Shown here piece by piece: positions 24,811 through 27,444 of a stretch of 27,444 bases of DNA. The first letter of the stretch is position 1. Every line of letters begins with the position of its first letter. The position numbers were made by a program, and so were the translations under genes. The notes under the pieces were generated by a model. It worked only from the letters and a program-made list of their open reading frames with translations, did no database searches and had not been told where the DNA came from. Source of the stretch: Proteiniphilum sp. UBA5283 (GTDB lineage Bacteria; Bacteroidota; Bacteroidia; Bacteroidales; Dysgonomonadaceae). The stretch spans positions 28,569 through 56,012 of the forward strand of contig DHSP01000057.1 in the NCBI GenBank assembly GCA_002408485.1. Direction: 5' to 3'.

Positions 24811-25272
24811 ATGGAAACAAATTTATTAATCGCCTATATAGGCATCGCGATCATGGTTACACTCTCAGGGATAGGCAGTTCCTACGGTGTTACCATTGTA
24901 GGAAATGCCGCTATTGGTGCGGCAAAAAAAGTAGATGGTAAGTTCGGGAACTTCCTTGTGTTGACTGCCCTCCCGGGTACACAGGGCTTGTATGGCTTTG
25001 CCGGTTACTTCATGTTTCAGAATATTTTCAATATCCTGACTCCGGAGATTACCTTCTTTCAGGCTATGGCCACGCTGGCTTCGGGTCTGGCACTTGGTTT
25101 TGTGGGCCTGTTGTCGGCCATCCGCCAGGGACAGGTCTGTGCCAATGGTGTGGTTTCCATCGGACAGGGACACGATGCTTTCAGCAACACGCTGATTCTG
25201 GCAGTCTTCCCGGAGCTCTACGCCATTGTATCGCTCGCTGCTGCGTTCCTCATGGGATCTGCGGTTGCGTAG
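24811..25272 (+). CDS. ntpK: V-type ATP synthase/ATPase subunit K (proteolipid ring)
   Basis: A 153-residue, four-helix proteolipid made of two hairpins, the duplicated form that builds the rotor ring. The ion-binding carboxylate is E135 in FPELYA of helix 4. LPGTQGLYGF (54-63) in helix 2 and the glutamine Q106 in SAIRQGQVCANG of helix 3 line up with the sodium ligands of Enterococcus hirae NtpK (L61, T64, Q65, Q110, E139); the 29-residue spacing from Q106 to E135 equals that from Q110 to E139. The first hairpin has no matching carboxylate, so each subunit carries one site. It is the last gene of the operon, 33 bases after subunit I, and is followed by a terminator. Confidence 0.96.
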   Translation: METNLLIAYIGIAIMVTLSGIGSSYGVTIVGNAAIGAAKKVDGKFGNFLVLTALPGTQGLYGFAGYFMFQNIFNILTPEITFFQAMATLASGLALGFVGLLSAIRQGQVCANGVVSIGQGHDAFSNTLILAVFPELYAIVSLAAAFLMGSAVA

Positions 25273-25301
25273 AGGTCGAAAGGTTAAATTACTGAATTTA
25301 G

Positions 25302-25337
25302 AATGGGGGCGGTTTCCGATGATACCGACCCCATTTT
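25302..25337. terminator. Bidirectional intrinsic terminator between ntpK and the CDF gene
   Basis: AATGGGG (25302-25308) and CGGT (25310-25313) pair with ACCG (25324-25327) and CCCCATT (25329-25335), eleven pairs with a single G-A mismatch around a ten-base loop, followed by TTTTAG on the plus strand. The right arm abuts the stop codon of the minus-strand gene. Convergent position and GC-rich stem support termination of both operons. Confidence 0.7.
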
Positions 25338-26256
25338 AGTTATGCACAATCTCTTTCCGGTCTATTCCAATGTCGTTCATGGACACAGGATCATCCACCG
25401 GTTCAATATGCGTGGATACGGTCACCGGTTCGTCGAACATCTTACCGATGTTTTCTTCAATCCTGTCTGCACAGTCATGCCCTTTCTGTACGCTCCAGTC
25501 TCCGGGAACCAAGACATGCACAGAGATAAACTTTCGTTGCCCCGCCACACGGGTAAGCAACGAATGGTAGGCAATCTCCTGCTCCTGCAGAGAATCGAGA
25601 TAAGCGGTAATTTTTTGCATATCTTCCTCAGGAATGGCCGCATCCATCAGCCCGCTGGCAGAGCGGCTGATAAGTCTGTATCCGGTATAAATGATATTGA
25701 GAGCCACCAGGATGGCAATGATAGGGTCGATAATTACCCATCCTGTAAACTTTACAATCACGATACCGGCAATCACCCCGACCGAAGTCCATACATCGGT
25801 CATCAGGTGTTTCCCATCGGCCTCCAGCACAAGCGACTTCCTTTGCTTCCCTTTCTTTATCAGAAGAAGGCCGACCGCCATGTTCACGAGCGATGCCAAA
25901 AATGAAAACAACAGTCCGGTATTGATATTCTCAAGAGGAATGGGTTCCATAATGCGGGGAATAGCGGACCGGATAATACTGAACGCGGCAACAAGAATAA
26001 GAGCACCTTCCGTCGCACTGGAAAAGTATTCCGCTTTGCTATGCCCGTAAACATGGCCTTCGTCTGCCGGTTTTTGAGAAATATTGAGCATGATTAACGC
26101 AAACACGGCAGCGAAAAGGTTTACGAACGACTCCAGTGCATCGGACATAAATCCCATCGATCCTGTCACATGATAGGCATAAAATTTTAGCAAGATGGTG
26201 ACTATTGCCGCAGCAATAGAAAGATACAGAAAATGTTGGAGCGGGTTTTGTTTCAT
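25336..26256 (-). CDS. Cation diffusion facilitator (CDF) family metal transporter
   Basis: A 306-residue inner-membrane antiporter expected to export a divalent metal such as zinc, iron or manganese for protons. Six helices fill residues about 10-210, and a cytoplasmic C-terminal domain with the ferredoxin-like fold follows (KFISVHVLVPGDWSVQKGHDCADRIEENI broken over residues 240-270). In helix 5 the usual metal pair is present as H150-x-x-x-D154 (GKHLMTDVW). In helix 2, where most CDF proteins have D-x-x-x-D or H-x-x-x-D, this one reads E42-x-x-x-N46 (DALESFVN), which is atypical. It is single, convergent with the ATPase operon and divergent from ffh. Confidence 0.92.
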   Translation of the reverse strand: MKQNPLQHFLYLSIAAAIVTILLKFYAYHVTGSMGFMSDALESFVNLFAAVFALIMLNISQKPADEGHVYGHSKAEYFSSATEGALILVAAFSIIRSAIPRIMEPIPLENINTGLLFSFLASLVNMAVGLLLIKKGKQRKSLVLEADGKHLMTDVWTSVGVIAGIVIVKFTGWVIIDPIIAILVALNIIYTGYRLISRSASGLMDAAIPEEDMQKITAYLDSLQEQEIAYHSLLTRVAGQRKFISVHVLVPGDWSVQKGHDCADRIEENIGKMFDEPVTVSTHIEPVDDPVSMNDIGIDRKEIVHN

Positions 26257-26279
26257 TCGTGAATTCCTTTATTATCAGA

Positions 26280-26287
26280 CAAAAATA
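26280..26287 (-). promoter_or_regulatory. -7 promoter box for the CDF gene
   Basis: The minus strand reads TATTTTTG, a perfect TAnnTTTG box, 24 bases upstream of the ATG at 26256. The expected upstream TTTG is represented only by ATTG elements at spacings of 17 and 23, so the promoter may be weak or regulated. Confidence 0.45.
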
Positions 26288-26413
26288 ATCAATTTACCTC
26301 ATGACAATTCCAATAAATCCTGAATTATTTATTTCTTCCCCCTAATTTTGATTCGTTCTACGCCATTACCGGTTAAAATCAGACCATTCCGTTTTTTGAA
26401 CCGAAGATGATTA

Positions 26414-26445
26414 TTTTCAGGAATAATCCTTTTTCATTATCTTTG
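26414..26445 (+). promoter_or_regulatory. Promoter for ffh
   Basis: TTTT (26414-26417), a 20-base spacer and TATCTTTG (26438-26445) match the Bacteroidota pattern with one change in the -33 box. Transcription would start near 26452, about 70 bases before the ffh ATG. The rest of the 265-base divergent spacer (26257-26521) shows no gene. Confidence 0.6.
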
Positions 26446-26521
26446 CATTGCATTAAAACCGGATATTTCGTTTATTGAACGTTATCTATTTGTTGATGTT
26501 CTAACACACTAAGAGTAAACT

Positions 26522-27444
26522 ATGTTTGAAAATTTAAGTGAAAGGCTGGAGAGGTCGTTTAAAATACTGAAAGGCCAGGGTAAGATCACCGAAATCAATG
26601 TGGCCGAAACCTTGAAGGAGGTACGCCGTGCCTTGCTCGATGCCGACGTGAATTACAAAACTGCCAAGGAATTTACCGAAACTGTCAAGCAGAAAGCAAT
26701 GGGTCTGGATGTACTCAATGCCGTGAAGCCGGAGCAGATGATGGTGAAGATCGTGCACGACGAACTGGCAACACTGATGGGGGGTGCTGCCGTGGACATC
26801 AACATCAAGGGGACGCCGGCCATAATTCTCATGTCGGGACTACAGGGATCGGGGAAGACCACCTTCTCCGGGAAGCTGGCCCATATGCTCAAAAGCAAAC
26901 GGGGAAAAAATCCATTGCTGGTGGCGGGCGACGTCTACCGTCCCGCAGCCATCGAACAACTCAAAATATTGGGAGAGCAGATTGGGGTATCGGTCTATGC
27001 GGAAGAAGAAAACAAGAATCCGGTAAAGATAGCCCAAAATGCCATCCAACATGCCCGTCAACATGGTAAAGACCTGGTAATCATCGATACTGCCGGCCGT
27101 CTTGCGATCGACGAGCAGATGATGAACGAGATCGAATCGATCAAGAAGGCAGTCAACCCGCAGGAGATCCTGTTCGTGGTGGATGCGATGACCGGCCAGG
27201 ATGCCGTAAACACGGCCAAAGAGTTCAACCAGCGGCTCGACTTCAACGGCGTGGTGCTCACCAAACTCGACGGTGACACCCGTGGTGGTGCAGCTCTCTC
27301 TATTCGTTCGGTGGTTGACAAGCCCATCAAATTTGTCGGTACGGGCGAAAAACTGGATGCCATCGATGTGTTCCACCCGGAACGTATGGCCGACCGTATC
27401 CTGGGAATGGGTGACATCGTGTCACTCGTGGAAAAGGCACAGGA
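26522..27444 (+). CDS. ffh: Signal recognition particle protein Ffh (3'-truncated by window edge)
   Basis: The frame opens with MFENLSERLERSFKILKGQG and continues for 307 complete residues to the window end. Ffh is the GTPase of the signal recognition particle, which binds 4.5S RNA and delivers nascent membrane proteins to SecYEG through FtsY. The N domain covers residues 1 to about 88. The G domain shows GLQGSGKT at 106-113 (P-loop, K112), DTAGR at 189-193 and TKLDGD at 247-252. The methionine-rich M domain that binds RNA and signal sequences lies beyond the edge. FtsY is excluded by the bacterial Ffh-type N-terminus and lack of an acidic A domain. Confidence 0.97.
   Translation, partial: MFENLSERLERSFKILKGQGKITEINVAETLKEVRRALLDADVNYKTAKEFTETVKQKAMGLDVLNAVKPEQMMVKIVHDELATLMGGAAVDINIKGTPAIILMSGLQGSGKTTFSGKLAHMLKSKRGKNPLLVAGDVYRPAAIEQLKILGEQIGVSVYAEEENKNPVKIAQNAIQHARQHGKDLVIIDTAGRLAIDEQMMNEIESIKKAVNPQEILFVVDAMTGQDAVNTAKEFNQRLDFNGVVLTKLDGDTRGGAALSIRSVVDKPIKFVGTGEKLDAIDVFHPERMADRILGMGDIVSLVEKAQ

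Noticed and set aside
1..27444. Mobile elements, CRISPR arrays, tRNA or rRNA genes, prophage or toxin-antitoxin genes
   Set aside because: I looked for transposase or integrase motifs, spaced direct repeats, tRNA cloverleaf signatures and small paired toxin genes and saw none.

Overview
The window looks like chromosome from a Bacteroidota bacterium, most likely order Bacteroidales (Dysgonomonadaceae/Porphyromonadaceae-like; the family is a guess). The reasons are the fimbrillin-type lipoprotein, the RhaK-RhaI-RhaP style rhamnose genes with an AraC-type regulator, the V-type ATPase cluster with a DUF2764 gene, the near absence of Shine-Dalgarno sequences, and several matches to the Bacteroidota promoter pattern TTTG-N20-TAnnTTTG. 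No tRNA, rRNA, CRISPR array, transposase or integrase was seen. Both ends cut genes: the lipoyl-domain acyltransferase at the left and ffh at the right.

Layout. (1) 1-307, minus: N-terminal lipoyl domain of a 2-oxo acid dehydrogenase E2, divergent from (2) 685-7934, plus: a rhamnose block of rhaB, rhaA, rhaT, an AraC-family regulator (probable RhaR) and a secreted GH78-type alpha-L-rhamnosidase. Together these would release rhamnose outside the cytoplasm, import it with protons, isomerise it to rhamnulose and phosphorylate it. The aldolase and lactaldehyde reductase needed to finish the pathway are not here. Two tandem dyads lie between rhaT and the regulator. (3) 8293-9746: a fimbrillin-like lipoprotein with a C-terminal DUF6359-like domain, then a 42-residue four-cysteine protein whose start codon sits in the loop of a 15-bp hairpin; a secreted SGNH hydrolase converges on it. 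(4) 10650-16124: a three-gene RND efflux operon (adaptor, pump, outer-membrane channel), convergent with a MATE transporter. (5) 17656-25272: a V/A-type ATPase operon in the order E, DUF2764, A, B, D, I, K. (6) 25336-26256, minus: a CDF metal transporter, convergent with the ATPase operon across a bidirectional terminator, and divergent from ffh at 26522.

The genes are all recognisable families, and I did not find a convincing wholly new system. The points most worth a second look are non-coding or compositional: the hairpin around the small-protein start, the tandem dyads before the regulator, an intrinsic-terminator-like hairpin inside the ATPase operon, the reduced ATPase subunit set with DUF2764 in the place of subunit C, and a proteolipid carrying the residue pattern of sodium-binding V-ATPase rings.
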